Of a DNA stretch of 32,188 bases, positions 23,953 to 31,951 are shown one piece after another. The notes beneath the pieces are model-generated. The model ran no database searches, had not been told where the DNA came from, and saw only the letters and a program-made list of their open reading frames with translations. This DNA comes from Bacteroidaceae bacterium (lineage in GTDB: Bacteria; Bacteroidota; Bacteroidia; Bacteroidales; Bacteroidaceae), in assembly GCA_017936265.1 (NCBI GenBank), contig JAGBFX010000019.1, forward strand, positions 1 to 32,188, read 5' to 3'. Position numbers and translations under genes: made by a program. The stretch's first letter is position 1, and each line of letters begins with the position of its first letter.

Positions 23953-24246
23953 ATACTTTTTATGATAATGTACACGAACAAGCGCGACTTTTATTACATA
24001 AAAGTATCTGATATATCCATTTTGCATCCATAGCCTATCGGTATGGTGGCAAACGGACGTCATATGCAATGCTGTCTTGGTTTATTCCGCAACGGCAACA
24101 TTCAATATTCACTGTTTAGCGCCAATACGCTTTAGCGCAAATATAATTGAAAAAGAACAGTAAGCAAAAAAATAGCTGCAATAAATTAAACAAATGAGTG
24201 GACTCCATGTTTTACTTTCCGTAAGTATACCTAAAAACGGATTGAT

Positions 24247-24762
24247 ATGGCAAAAGAGAGTATTTTGATTCTTCGCAAGAGGATAGACCTTCCCGAGTTG
24301 ATTTCACAGCTTAATGCAGCGCTCAGTGAGGAGTGGCTGGCCTTCTACCAGTACTGGATTGGCTCGCTGGTGGCAGAAGGGGCGATGCGCTCCGACGTGC
24401 AGCGCGAATTCGAAGAGCATGCCATGGAGGAGTTCAAGCATGCGCGTTTGGTGGCCGACAGGATAATACAGCTTGAGGGTACCCCGGTTCTTGACCCTGA
24501 AAGGTGGGGCATCCTTGCAAGATGCAAGTATTCTGCACCCTTGAGCCCCGATGTCGCGACGCTCCTCAAGCAGAATATCGCAGCCGAGCGTTGCGCGGTG
24601 GTGCGTTATGAGGAGATTGCAACATTCTGCAATAATGTCGATTATACGACCTGCGACATAGCAAAGCGCATAATGGCCGAGGAAGAGGAGCATGAACAGG
24701 ACCTTCAGGATCTGCTCAGGGATATTGAGTGGATTGTAAAAGCGATGGAAACAAAATGCTGA
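24247..24762 (+). CDS. Ferritin-like protein, Dps-like / bacterioferritin-like
   Basis: A 171-residue four-helix bundle. The di-iron ligands can be placed: Glu29 in helix 1, Glu62 and His65 (EEFKHA), Glu114, then Glu146 and His149 (EEEEH). Spacings within each pair match bacterioferritin (Glu51/His54, Glu127/His130). Cys93 and Cys116 flank the site, recalling the cysteine pair of Dps-like DpsL (thioferritin) proteins known from Bacteroides. The likely role is oxidation and storage of ferrous iron using peroxide or oxygen, in protection from oxidative stress. The stop codon lies inside the following hairpin. Length is somewhat longer than a classic bacterioferritin. Haem ligands were not sought with confidence. 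Confidence 0.82.
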   Translation: MAKESILILRKRIDLPELISQLNAALSEEWLAFYQYWIGSLVAEGAMRSDVQREFEEHAMEEFKHARLVADRIIQLEGTPVLDPERWGILARCKYSAPLSPDVATLLKQNIAAERCAVVRYEEIATFCNNVDYTTCDIAKRIMAEEEEHEQDLQDLLRDIEWIVKAMETKC

Positions 24763-24795
24763 AAGAGGTCCCACTCGGGACCTCTTTCAGCATTT
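24754..24795. terminator. Bidirectional terminator between the ferritin gene and aguB
   Basis: A perfect 19-base stem (24754-24772 with 24777-24795) encloses the loop ACTC. It contains the ferritin stop codon (24760-24762) and has A/T ends on both sides. It lies 15 bases from the convergent aguB stop. Confidence 0.88.
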
Positions 24796-24810
24796 AAATA
24801 CACTTCTCAA

Positions 24811-25698
24811 TTATTCTTCGTCAAGGTATCTTTTGGTGATTCCGCCATACTCCTCAATGCGGCGGTCGCGGAGGAATGGCCACCATTGGCGCACTGTCTC
24901 GCTACGCTTCATGCTGACCTCGATAACCTCGCACTGCTCCTGTTCGCCCAGATGAGCGATGAATTCTCCCTGCGGCCCTGCAATGAAACTGTGTCCCCAG
25001 AACTGTATGCCGTTGGTCATTCCCGACGGGTCGGGCTCATGCCCGCAGCGGTTCACTGCAATTACAGGGATGCCGTTGGCTACTGCATGGCCGCGCTGTA
25101 CCGTCTGCCATGCACCGAGCTGACGTTCCTTCTCCTCGGGGGTGTCGGTGCTCTCCCAGCCGATAGCGGTAGGGTAAATGAGCATGTCGGCTCCGCGGAG
25201 CGCCATAAGACGTGCTCCCTCGGGGTACCACTGGTCCCAGCATACCTGTACGCCCAATGTTCCTATTGAGGTCCTTATCGGGCGGAACCCGATATCGCCG
25301 GGTGTGAAATAGAATTTCTCGTAGTATGCAGGGTCATCTGGGATATGCATCTTGCGGTATTTGCCGGCAATGCTGCCGTCACTGTCGAATACAACGGCGG
25401 TGTTGTGGTAGAGACCCTTTGCACGAGCCTCGAAAAGGGATGTGACAAGCACCACCTTGCACTCGGCCGCTACTTTGCTGTAGAACTCGGTCGATGGGCC
25501 GGGGATTGGCTCAGCATAAGAGAAATTCTCGGTAGACTCTACCTGACAGAAATAGGGCGAATTGTGCAGTTCCTGCAACACTACCAATTGTGCGCCCTTT
25601 GCCGCAACATCACGTATGCATTGCGCAAGTTTCTGCTTGTTGCACTCGATGTCTGTCCCGATACTCTGTTGTATGATTCCTACTTTTATCGTATCCAT
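24811..25698 (-). CDS. aguB: N-carbamoylputrescine amidase
   Basis: A 295-residue cytosolic nitrilase-fold enzyme. The catalytic triad is Glu43 (LQELHN), Lys116 (KYRKMHIP) and Cys153 (GVQVCWDQWYPE). It hydrolyses N-carbamoylputrescine to putrescine, ammonia and carbon dioxide, the second step of putrescine synthesis from agmatine. The preceding gene, aguA, makes its substrate, with a 14-base gap, so the pair is an operon. The length and motifs fit AguB rather than a generic amidohydrolase. Confidence 0.94.
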   Translation of the reverse strand: MDTIKVGIIQQSIGTDIECNKQKLAQCIRDVAAKGAQLVVLQELHNSPYFCQVESTENFSYAEPIPGPSTEFYSKVAAECKVVLVTSLFEARAKGLYHNTAVVFDSDGSIAGKYRKMHIPDDPAYYEKFYFTPGDIGFRPIRTSIGTLGVQVCWDQWYPEGARLMALRGADMLIYPTAIGWESTDTPEEKERQLGAWQTVQRGHAVANGIPVIAVNRCGHEPDPSGMTNGIQFWGHSFIAGPQGEFIAHLGEQEQCEVIEVSMKRSETVRQWWPFLRDRRIEEYGGITKRYLDEE

Positions 25699-25712
25699 AT
25701 TTCCTTATCTTT

Positions 25713-26744
25713 TTATCGTGGGTATTGCATGGTCACACAATGTAATGAGCCATGCTGTTTAATCAATGCGCGGCAATCGATACCTACAATCTCATGTGTG
25801 GGGAACGCCTTGCTGAGTGCGACTGCAGCATCACGGTCGTTCTCCTCCTGTGCGTATATGGGGTAGAGTACGCAGTTGTTCATGATGAGGAAGTTTGCGT
25901 AAGTTGCCGGCAGACGTTCTCCGTCTTCATCATATATGGGTGCAGGGGAGGGCAGGGCTATCATCCTGTATGGCTTGTCCTCGGCTGTACGTAATGCCGC
26001 AATCTCATCCTCCATGGCCTTGAGGTCTTCGTATTGCGCATCGTTCTCATCTGTGCACTGCATGTACACGATTGTATTGTTGGGCGCAAGGCGTGCAACG
26101 GTGTCGACATGACCATCGGTGTCGTCGCCGATGAGGTTGCCGTGGTTAAGCCACAATATGCGCTCGGCATGAAGCATCTTCTTCAGGCACTCTTCAATCT
26201 CCTCCTTGCCCATTGGCTGGTTGCGGTGCGGAGCAAGCAGACATTGGCTTGTAGTGAGGATTGTTCCTTTACCGTCGCTCTCTATTGAGCCTCCTTCGAG
26301 CACGAAAGAGGTGCAGTCCTCATACTCGCCTTTTACAATACCGGCGTCATATAGTTTGCCGTTGATGGCATTGTCAAGCGAGGCTTCGAACTTACGGCCC
26401 CAACCGTTGAAGCAGAAATCGACGTAGTGCGGCACGTTGTCGCCAAGGATTGTTATGAAGGCGTGGTCGCGTGCCCATGTGTCGTTGGTTTCGCACTGGA
26501 ACAGAATGATATTGTTCATCTTCGCCCCACATTTCTCGAGTGTCACACGCACTTTCTCTGTATCGGGCGCGACAACAAGCAACTGCACCCGTGAACTTAT
26601 AGCCTTGGCAAGTTCCATATAACACTCTTCGACTTCGTGGAGCATGTAGTTCCAGTCAGTCCCTTCGTGCGGCCATGTAAGCTGCACCATCTGTAGCCTA
26701 TGCCACTCTGCGGACATGAATAGCTGTCTTTTCGGTTGCTCCAT
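25713..26744 (-). CDS. aguA: Agmatine deiminase
   Basis: A 343-residue peptidylarginine deiminase-fold enzyme. Motifs are WARDHAF (90-96), EGGSIESDG (150-158), NHGNLIGDDTDGHVD (200-214) with His212 and the Asp residues of the site, and the nucleophile Cys336 in GSLHC near the end. It turns agmatine into N-carbamoylputrescine and ammonia. Its start codon shares one base with the upstream stop (TAATG), which implies coupled translation with the DUF2148 gene. Confidence 0.93.
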   Translation of the reverse strand: MEQPKRQLFMSAEWHRLQMVQLTWPHEGTDWNYMLHEVEECYMELAKAISSRVQLLVVAPDTEKVRVTLEKCGAKMNNIILFQCETNDTWARDHAFITILGDNVPHYVDFCFNGWGRKFEASLDNAINGKLYDAGIVKGEYEDCTSFVLEGGSIESDGKGTILTTSQCLLAPHRNQPMGKEEIEECLKKMLHAERILWLNHGNLIGDDTDGHVDTVARLAPNNTIVYMQCTDENDAQYEDLKAMEDEIAALRTAEDKPYRMIALPSPAPIYDEDGERLPATYANFLIMNNCVLYPIYAQEENDRDAAVALSKAFPTHEIVGIDCRALIKQHGSLHCVTMQYPR

Positions 26745-27286
26745 TACTGCTGTGGTTGTACTTTACGTTTGCGGTCGAAGAACGGGTTCTTTGAACTTGC
26801 GCTAACCGGTATTCCTATTATATAATTGCATCCTGGCATCCAACCGAGTTTGAGTGCTGCATAACCTACTGAATACATCACGCGTGTGTCGAGCCTGAGG
26901 TCGGCTGCCGTAGCGCATGCAGAGCCTACGGCAATGCCTACGTCTATTGTGTTCATTGCGCATGGTACACCTTCGGTACGCTCGCCGCAAGTGGGGAAAC
27001 CGCAATAACCACAGTTCAGGCACATTGCCTCTTCGCGTGAACCGATGAGCAGGACAGCCTCGGCAGAGAGGATGTTGTCGGCATCGCGCATGAGTCCGCC
27101 GCGGCCCATGTTCTCGCCAATCTGATGAAGGGCGTTGCTGAGCGCAACGATATCATCATCGGTAATCATTGAAATCTCTATAATGTCCACGCCTTTGGCC
27201 TTGGGAGCGGTGCGTGCGGCTGTCATCATCTGTTTTGCACATTCAATCACATGCAAGTGACGTTCATCTCTTTCGTTATAAACCAT
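26744..27286 (-). CDS. DUF2148 ferredoxin-domain protein
   Basis: I take the ATG at 27286 (180 residues), preceded by GGAG seven bases upstream and matching the family N-terminus; the longer frame to 27352 adds an unlikely leader. The central cysteine cluster Cys89-x2-Cys92-x2-Cys95-x4-Cys100 (LNCGYCGFPTCG) with Cys109 and Cys16 marks an iron-sulfur protein of the DUF2148 type. The function of the family is unknown; it may be a redox or electron-transfer protein. It is the first gene of the operon with aguA and aguB, so an agmatine or polyamine link is possible. A near -7 box (TATCTTCG, 27313-27320) lies just upstream. Confidence 0.85.
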   Translation of the reverse strand: MVYNERDERHLHVIECAKQMMTAARTAPKAKGVDIIEISMITDDDIVALSNALHQIGENMGRGGLMRDADNILSAEAVLLIGSREEAMCLNCGYCGFPTCGERTEGVPCAMNTIDVGIAVGSACATAADLRLDTRVMYSVGYAALKLGWMPGCNYIIGIPVSASSKNPFFDRKRKVQPQQ

Positions 27287-27427
27287 AGTACTCCTTGAAT
27301 GAATAGTTTCTGCGAAGATAATGAATATTTCATAAAGTAGCTCAGATGTCATGCTAAATTTTGCACTCTGCTATGGACTGTTGTAAAGATATTTTAACAC
27401 AATACGTTTAAAAATAATATGTCAAGG

Positions 27428-27458
27428 TTTGATAATTTTGTAGTTTTATATAATTTCG
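27428..27458 (+). promoter_or_regulatory. Probable promoter of the M16 peptidase gene
   Basis: TTTG at 27428-27431, a 19-base spacer, and TAATTTCG at 27451-27458, one mismatch from the -7 consensus. A second -7 match, TAATTTTG at 27433-27440, lies inside it but lacks a -33 box at the right distance. The ATG at 27519 is about 60 bases downstream. Confidence 0.55.
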
Positions 27459-27518
27459 CACGTCTAATATGTATTGATATCATGTTCAAAAAATAATACT
27501 TTAAACTTATATATTATT

Positions 27519-30314
27519 ATGAAAAGGTTTTTTATTTCCTTGATGGCGATATCTGTAGCCATTATCTCATTCGGACAGACACAGTTGCCCGTTGATGAGA
27601 ATGTAAGAATAGGCAAGCTCGAGAATGGCTTGACATATTACATCCGTCACAACGACAAGCCTGCCCAACGTGCCGAGTTCTATCTGGCAACCAATGTGGG
27701 TGCTTTCCAGGAGGCAGACGACCAGGACGGTCTTGCTCACTTCCTTGAGCACATGTGCTTCAACGGTACAAAGAATTTTCCCGACAAGACATTGCTCGAC
27801 TATCTGCGCAGCATAGGTGCAGAGTTCGGCCGTAACATCAATGCATCTACAGGCTTCGAGCAGACACAGTATATGCTCAACAATATTCCTGTCGTACGCG
27901 AGGGTATCATTGACTCTTGTCTTCTTATTTTGCACGACTATTCACACTACGTGACATGTGACCCCAAAGAGATTGATGCCGAGCGTGGTGTAATCCTTGA
28001 GGAGCGCCGTTCACGCCGCGATGCCAACTGGAGAATGTTCGAGAAATCATTGCCATACTACTTCGGTGACACCCAGATGGCACGCCGTACACTTATCGGC
28101 GGCGAGGAGCAACTCAAGACCTTCAAGCCCGAGAGTCTTGTGAACTTCTACCGCAAATGGTACAACCCTGACATGCAGGCTGTAGTTGTCATCGGAGATG
28201 TGGATGTTGACCAGATTGAGCAGAAGATAAAGAATACATTCGGTTCAATCCCCGCTCCGGCTACTCCCACGGTGAAGCCCATTATTCCCGTTCCCGCCAA
28301 TAAAGAGCCTGTCGTTGCTGTAATAACCGACCCCGAAGCAAACTCATCAATGGTTGAGTTTTTATGGAGAAGCGAGGCAATGCCCAAGGAAATGGCATCA
28401 ACCGACGCAGCTTTCGTGCTTGACATTGTAAAGGCAGTCATCAGCAATGTGTTCAGTGAGCGCATGGAGGCAATCACTGCTTCATCCAATGCTCCATTCA
28501 TCGGTGGCGGTCTTGGCATAGGTGCGCTTTGCGAGGGCTGCGATGCAGTACAGGCACAGGTTGTATTCAAAGACGGCGATTATACAAATGCAATGAAGGC
28601 ATTCTATACCGAGGTTGAAAGACTGCGCCGTCACGGCTTAACCGAGAGCGAACTTGAGCGCGCAAAGACAAAGCTCATAAGCCGTGCCGAGAAAGCAGCC
28701 GAGGCGGCATCAAGCCGCCAGAATGCAGAGTTCGTATGGCCTATCCTCGGTAACTTCTTCCAGAATAGCTACCTCCTCTCGCCCGAGGTTGAGCTTCAGA
28801 TGACTCAGACCATTTGCGGACAGTTGCCTTCAATGGTATTCCAGCAGATACTTTCACAGATATTCACTGAAGAGAACTTTGTGGTAATCTACAAGGCTCC
28901 TTCACGCGAAGGTCTTGTTCACCCCACAGAGGGAGAGATTCTTTCCGTAATCAACGAAGTTAAGGCAAGCGAGGTCTCTGCACCAGTAGAGGAGGGCGCA
29001 AACGAGCCGCTGCTTGATGCCGATGCCATTGTCCCCGGCAATGTGAAGAAAGAGAAGAGTGGGGCTTACGGTTCAACTGAGTGGACACTCAGCAATGGCG
29101 TGAAGGTTGTTTTCATGCCTTCGACTCTCAAGAACGACCAGGTTCTCTTCGAACTTGTAAAGAAGGGCGGTTCTTCACTCATCGAGACTGCCGAGCTTCC
29201 CTCTTTCGAGGATAATATATGGACGCTTTATACACAGAACCGTGGTTTGTCGAAGTTCAGCGGCGTGCAACTCAAGAAGATGCTTACCGGCAAGAATGTG
29301 CGTTGCAATATCACAATCGGTGGCAGAGAGCATAAAATAGGTGGTGTTAGCACTCCAAAGGATATCGAGACAGCAATGCAGTTGCTCTATTTGAACATCA
29401 TGGAGCCGCGTTTCGACAACGATGAGTTCATGACAGGCATCAACCAGATAAAGGCTATTCTTCCTAACCTTGAGAAACAGCCTATGATGCAGTTCCAGAA
29501 GCATGCCAATGCAACACTATATGGCAATCATGAGCGCCGTATGGTAATCAACACCGAGATTCTTGAGAAAGCCAATATTAAAGATGTCGAGAACGCAAGC
29601 CGCCGTCTCTTCGGTAATGTGGCCGGTGCTACACTCTATGTAGTCGGTAATGTGGACAAAGAGACTCTGAAACCTCTTGTAGAGAAATATGTGGCATCGC
29701 TCCCCGGTGGCAAGAAAGGTGCAAAGGCCATCGACCACAAGGAGTATATTGTGAAGGGCGAGGTTGTAAAGGACTTCCCTGTTGAGATGGAGACTCCAAA
29801 GAACACCGTACTTCAGGTTTACTCGGCAAAGGTTCCCGCAACAGTGGAGAATGAGGTTCTTCTTGATGTTGCAAAGCAGTATCTCGATATGCTTTACGTG
29901 GAGTCTCTCCGCGAGAGCGAGGGCGGCACATATGGAGCAAGCGTAGCCTCTGCGCTAAACCGTGAGCCTAAAGAACTCGCGCTCATGCAGGTGGCATTCG
30001 AGACTAATCCAGAGAGCGTGAAGAAACTCTCTGAACTTGCAATTACCGGAATGTACAGTCTTGTCGAGGATGGAATTCCGGCTGACAAGCTCGATATGAT
30101 TATAAAGAATATCAAGAAGAATATTCCGCAGAGAAGAATCGAGAATTCTTACTGGATGTCAAACCTCCAGCAGCATGCCGACTATGGTATCGACTATGAT
30201 GCCGCTTATGATGCTGCGGTGAATGCTGTCACATCGGAGGCTGTCGTAGCTCTCATGCAGACAATACTCGGACAAGGAAACTTCATCCAGATTTCTTTGA
30301 GCCCCGCAAAGTAA
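27519..30314 (+). CDS. M16-family zinc metallopeptidase, exported
   Basis: A 931-residue protein from the ATG at 27519, chosen because it begins with a signal peptide (MKRFFISLMAISVAIISFGQ); the upstream ATG at 27474 adds 15 residues with no role. The inverted zinc motif HFLEH (His74, Glu77, His78) is intact, followed by the downstream Glu-rich helix (ERGVILEERRS) that supplies the third ligand. The protein has the pitrilysin layout of two M16 halves; only the first carries the zinc site. It probably degrades short peptides in the periplasm. The gene is monocistronic with its own promoter and hairpin terminator. The divergent DUF2148-agu operon shares the region upstream. Confidence 0.93.
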   Translation: MKRFFISLMAISVAIISFGQTQLPVDENVRIGKLENGLTYYIRHNDKPAQRAEFYLATNVGAFQEADDQDGLAHFLEHMCFNGTKNFPDKTLLDYLRSIGAEFGRNINASTGFEQTQYMLNNIPVVREGIIDSCLLILHDYSHYVTCDPKEIDAERGVILEERRSRRDANWRMFEKSLPYYFGDTQMARRTLIGGEEQLKTFKPESLVNFYRKWYNPDMQAVVVIGDVDVDQIEQKIKNTFGSIPAPATPTVKPIIPVPANKEPVVAVITDPEANSSMVEFLWRSEAMPKEMASTDAAFVLDIVKAVISNVFSERMEAITASSNAPFIGGGLGIGALCEGCDAVQAQVVFKDGDYTNAMKAFYTEVERLRRHGLTESELERAKTKLISRAEKAAEAASSRQNAEFVWPILGNFFQNSYLLSPEVELQMTQTICGQLPSMVFQQILSQIFTEENFVVIYKAPSREGLVHPTEGEILSVINEVKASEVSAPVEEGANEPLLDADAIVPGNVKKEKSGAYGSTEWTLSNGVKVVFMPSTLKNDQVLFELVKKGGSSLIETAELPSFEDNIWTLYTQNRGLSKFSGVQLKKMLTGKNVRCNITIGGREHKIGGVSTPKDIETAMQLLYLNIMEPRFDNDEFMTGINQIKAILPNLEKQPMMQFQKHANATLYGNHERRMVINTEILEKANIKDVENASRRLFGNVAGATLYVVGNVDKETLKPLVEKYVASLPGGKKGAKAIDHKEYIVKGEVVKDFPVEMETPKNTVLQVYSAKVPATVENEVLLDVAKQYLDMLYVESLRESEGGTYGASVASALNREPKELALMQVAFETNPESVKKLSELAITGMYSLVEDGIPADKLDMIIKNIKKNIPQRRIENSYWMSNLQQHADYGIDYDAAYDAAVNAVTSEAVVALMQTILGQGNFIQISLSPAK

Positions 30315-30330
30315 ATACCTTATGAAATAT

Positions 30331-30375
30331 ATACAGAAGACGGACCGAGCATAGGACTCGGCCCGTCTTCTGTAT
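30331..30375. terminator. Bidirectional terminator between the M16 and glycosyltransferase genes
   Basis: Outer 13-base stem (30331-30343 with 30363-30375), one A/C mismatch, then an inner 5-base stem CCGAG/CTCGG with a 7-base loop. It lies between the convergent stops at 30314 and 30382. Confidence 0.83.
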
Positions 30376-30381
30376 TCAGAA

Positions 30382-31239
30382 TCACTGTTGCGGACAAAGC
30401 CTCTGCATGAGTCTTGCCGTAAACTCGATCCATTCATCTTTGTAAGGCTCTATCATTTCCTTTGTGGGATGGCATCTCCTTATCTCATATAGACATCGCG
30501 AATATGCCGTTGCAAAAGGAAGGCGCTCGATAAAACCTCTGTCATGCTCCTCGAAGAATGTGATGATGTCATCGGCGCACAGTGCGCGGAACAGTGCGTA
30601 TTTGAACGGCGATGCCTTGTGTGTGAGGCTCTCGCTGTTCATACGATAGATGTAGCCGCAGTTGTCGGTGTATACAACCTTGTTGGCAAGGTAGAGCATC
30701 GGTATGATGACGGGAGTGTCTTCTATGAAACGGCGTGTGGAGTAGGGTACCTTTTCGTGCAACGAACGCCTTATGAGCTTGTTGTTCATGAAAACGACTT
30801 TCTCGCCCCAGAATCGGCAAATCTTGTCATCTCCTTCCACGCTTACGTTGCCGTAGGATGATGTCTCCCTTGAACCGTCATCGTGCTCTATGGTTATTCC
30901 GCCACTTACTATGTCGGCATCTTGTTCTATCGCTTTGCCGTAAAGTTCCTCGACGAAATCCTCTTTAATTAGGTCGTCGCCGTCAAGCAGCAGTATATAT
31001 TCCCCACTGGATGCCTCTATTCCGCGTCTGCGTGATGCGCCTGCACCGATATTCCTGTCATTGTAAAGGATTTTAATCCTATTGTCGCTTAATATTGCGA
31101 GCTCTTTTCGCGTGTTGTCCGTTGAGCAATCCTCGACTACAATGATTTCAATGTCGTTATATCTCTGCCTGCAAGCAGACCTGACGGTTTCTTTAATCCA
31201 CTTTTCTACATTGTACGCGGTTATGACTATGCTGACCAT
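30382..31239 (-). CDS. Family 2 glycosyltransferase
   Basis: I take the ATG at 31239 (285 residues; start MVSIVITAYN), 4 bases after the upstream stop and preceded by AAAGG. The longer frame from 31299 would overlap the preceding gene. It has a GT-A fold with ITAYNVE (6-12), EDCSTDNT (36-43), the NIGAGASRRRGI region and the metal-binding DGDD (86-89). It probably transfers a sugar in the making of surface polysaccharide or glycan. No membrane helix is apparent. The acceptor and sugar cannot be told. It is the last gene of a unit with two small unknown proteins, and no other sugar genes are beside it. Confidence 0.9.
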   Translation of the reverse strand: MVSIVITAYNVEKWIKETVRSACRQRYNDIEIIVVEDCSTDNTRKELAILSDNRIKILYNDRNIGAGASRRRGIEASSGEYILLLDGDDLIKEDFVEELYGKAIEQDADIVSGGITIEHDDGSRETSSYGNVSVEGDDKICRFWGEKVVFMNNKLIRRSLHEKVPYSTRRFIEDTPVIIPMLYLANKVVYTDNCGYIYRMNSESLTHKASPFKYALFRALCADDIITFFEEHDRGFIERLPFATAYSRCLYEIRRCHPTKEMIEPYKDEWIEFTARLMQRLCPQQ

Positions 31240-31243
31240 CCTT

Positions 31244-31489
31244 TTATGCAGTCTTGAAACCGAGAGCCTTGAGGAACGCTGTGAATTTTTCATAATCAAT
31301 GATGAATCCCAGTGGTGTTATGCTCATGCCGGTTTCCGGCATCTGGCTGTTGTTGCATGTTGCGTCGCCAATGTTCACATACACCACGTTCGGATTTGTC
31401 AGTCCTGTCCCGAATTGAAGCCCTGTACCAATTTGTGGAGTGATGTCGTAGAGTGTGTCTCCAATTTTGATTCTGTTTATTCTTGCCAT
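31244..31489 (-). CDS. Small protein of unknown function
   Basis: An 81-residue frame starting with ATG and ending 4 bases before the glycosyltransferase start. I do not recognise a named family. The N-terminus MARINRIKIGDTLYDI and the Gly-rich GLQFGTGL stretch recall short proteins in phage-like clusters of gut Bacteroidetes, and a hydrophobic helix-like end (FTAFLKALGF) follows. There is no signal peptide or membrane segment. The tight spacing on both sides supports translation. A phage or tail-fibre link is only a resemblance. Confidence 0.6.
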   Translation of the reverse strand: MARINRIKIGDTLYDITPQIGTGLQFGTGLTNPNVVYVNIGDATCNNSQMPETGMSITPLGFIIDYEKFTAFLKALGFKTA

Positions 31490-31492
31490 ACT

Positions 31493-31774
31493 TTATAATA
31501 TATATATAATGTAATCTTTTTCAAATATGTTCTCTCCTTCAAGAACGAGTATCCCGCCATTTACGTTTACGCATTTTGCTGTACTACCGTGTAGCTCGGG
31601 TGTTTCGCTGTCGAATGTCATCCACACTTTGATAACCGTGTTACGGCATGTGGCGGCTATCTGTGCCGCGATGTGTCCGATTTCCGATTCGCCGAAATTC
31701 TCAATAAGGCGCATCAGCAGTTTCATTGCCGGTGTTCCGCCCGAAGAACTGAAAATAATCTTTTTCTTTTTCAT
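31493..31774 (-). CDS. Small protein of unknown function
   Basis: A 93-residue frame. It starts with four lysines followed by a polar stretch (SSSGGTPAMK), a helix (LLMRLIENF) and a beta-rich end (GGILVLEGENIF). I do not recognise it. It ends 3 bases before the next small gene, and a -7 promoter box lies just upstream, so it is probably the first gene of the three-gene unit with the glycosyltransferase. It contains two cysteines (Cys43, Cys68) and no signal peptide. Confidence 0.55.
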   Translation of the reverse strand: MKKKKIIFSSSGGTPAMKLLMRLIENFGESEIGHIAAQIAATCRNTVIKVWMTFDSETPELHGSTAKCVNVNGGILVLEGENIFEKDYIIYIL

Positions 31775-31786
31775 CTTTTTTTATGG

Positions 31787-31794
31787 CAAAGATA
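31787..31794 (-). promoter_or_regulatory. -7 element of the small-protein/glycosyltransferase unit
   Basis: The minus strand reads TATCTTTG, an exact TAnnTTTG match, 13 bases before the ATG at 31774. The -33 box is not clear. It is divergent from the strong promoter at 31921. Confidence 0.5.
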
Positions 31795-31920
31795 TTGTCG
31801 TGTTGGGGCAGTAAGGTTGCTGTCTTGACATAAACGAAACTTTTTTATATCTCTATTTGCCTGATTTTAGAGGCCTTTTTAAAAATATTTAAAATTTATT
31901 TGAAATTATTTCGCGTTTTG

Positions 31921-31951
31921 TTTGCCAGTTCAGAAAAAAGCTCTACCTTTG
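31921..31951 (+). promoter_or_regulatory. Strong Bacteroidetes promoter, probably of an rRNA operon
   Basis: TTTG at 31921-31924, a 19-base spacer, and TACCTTTG at 31944-31951 match the consensus fully. The preceding 60 bases are A/T-rich with A- and T-tracts (31875-31915), as expected of an UP-like activating region for rRNA promoters. Confidence 0.8.
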
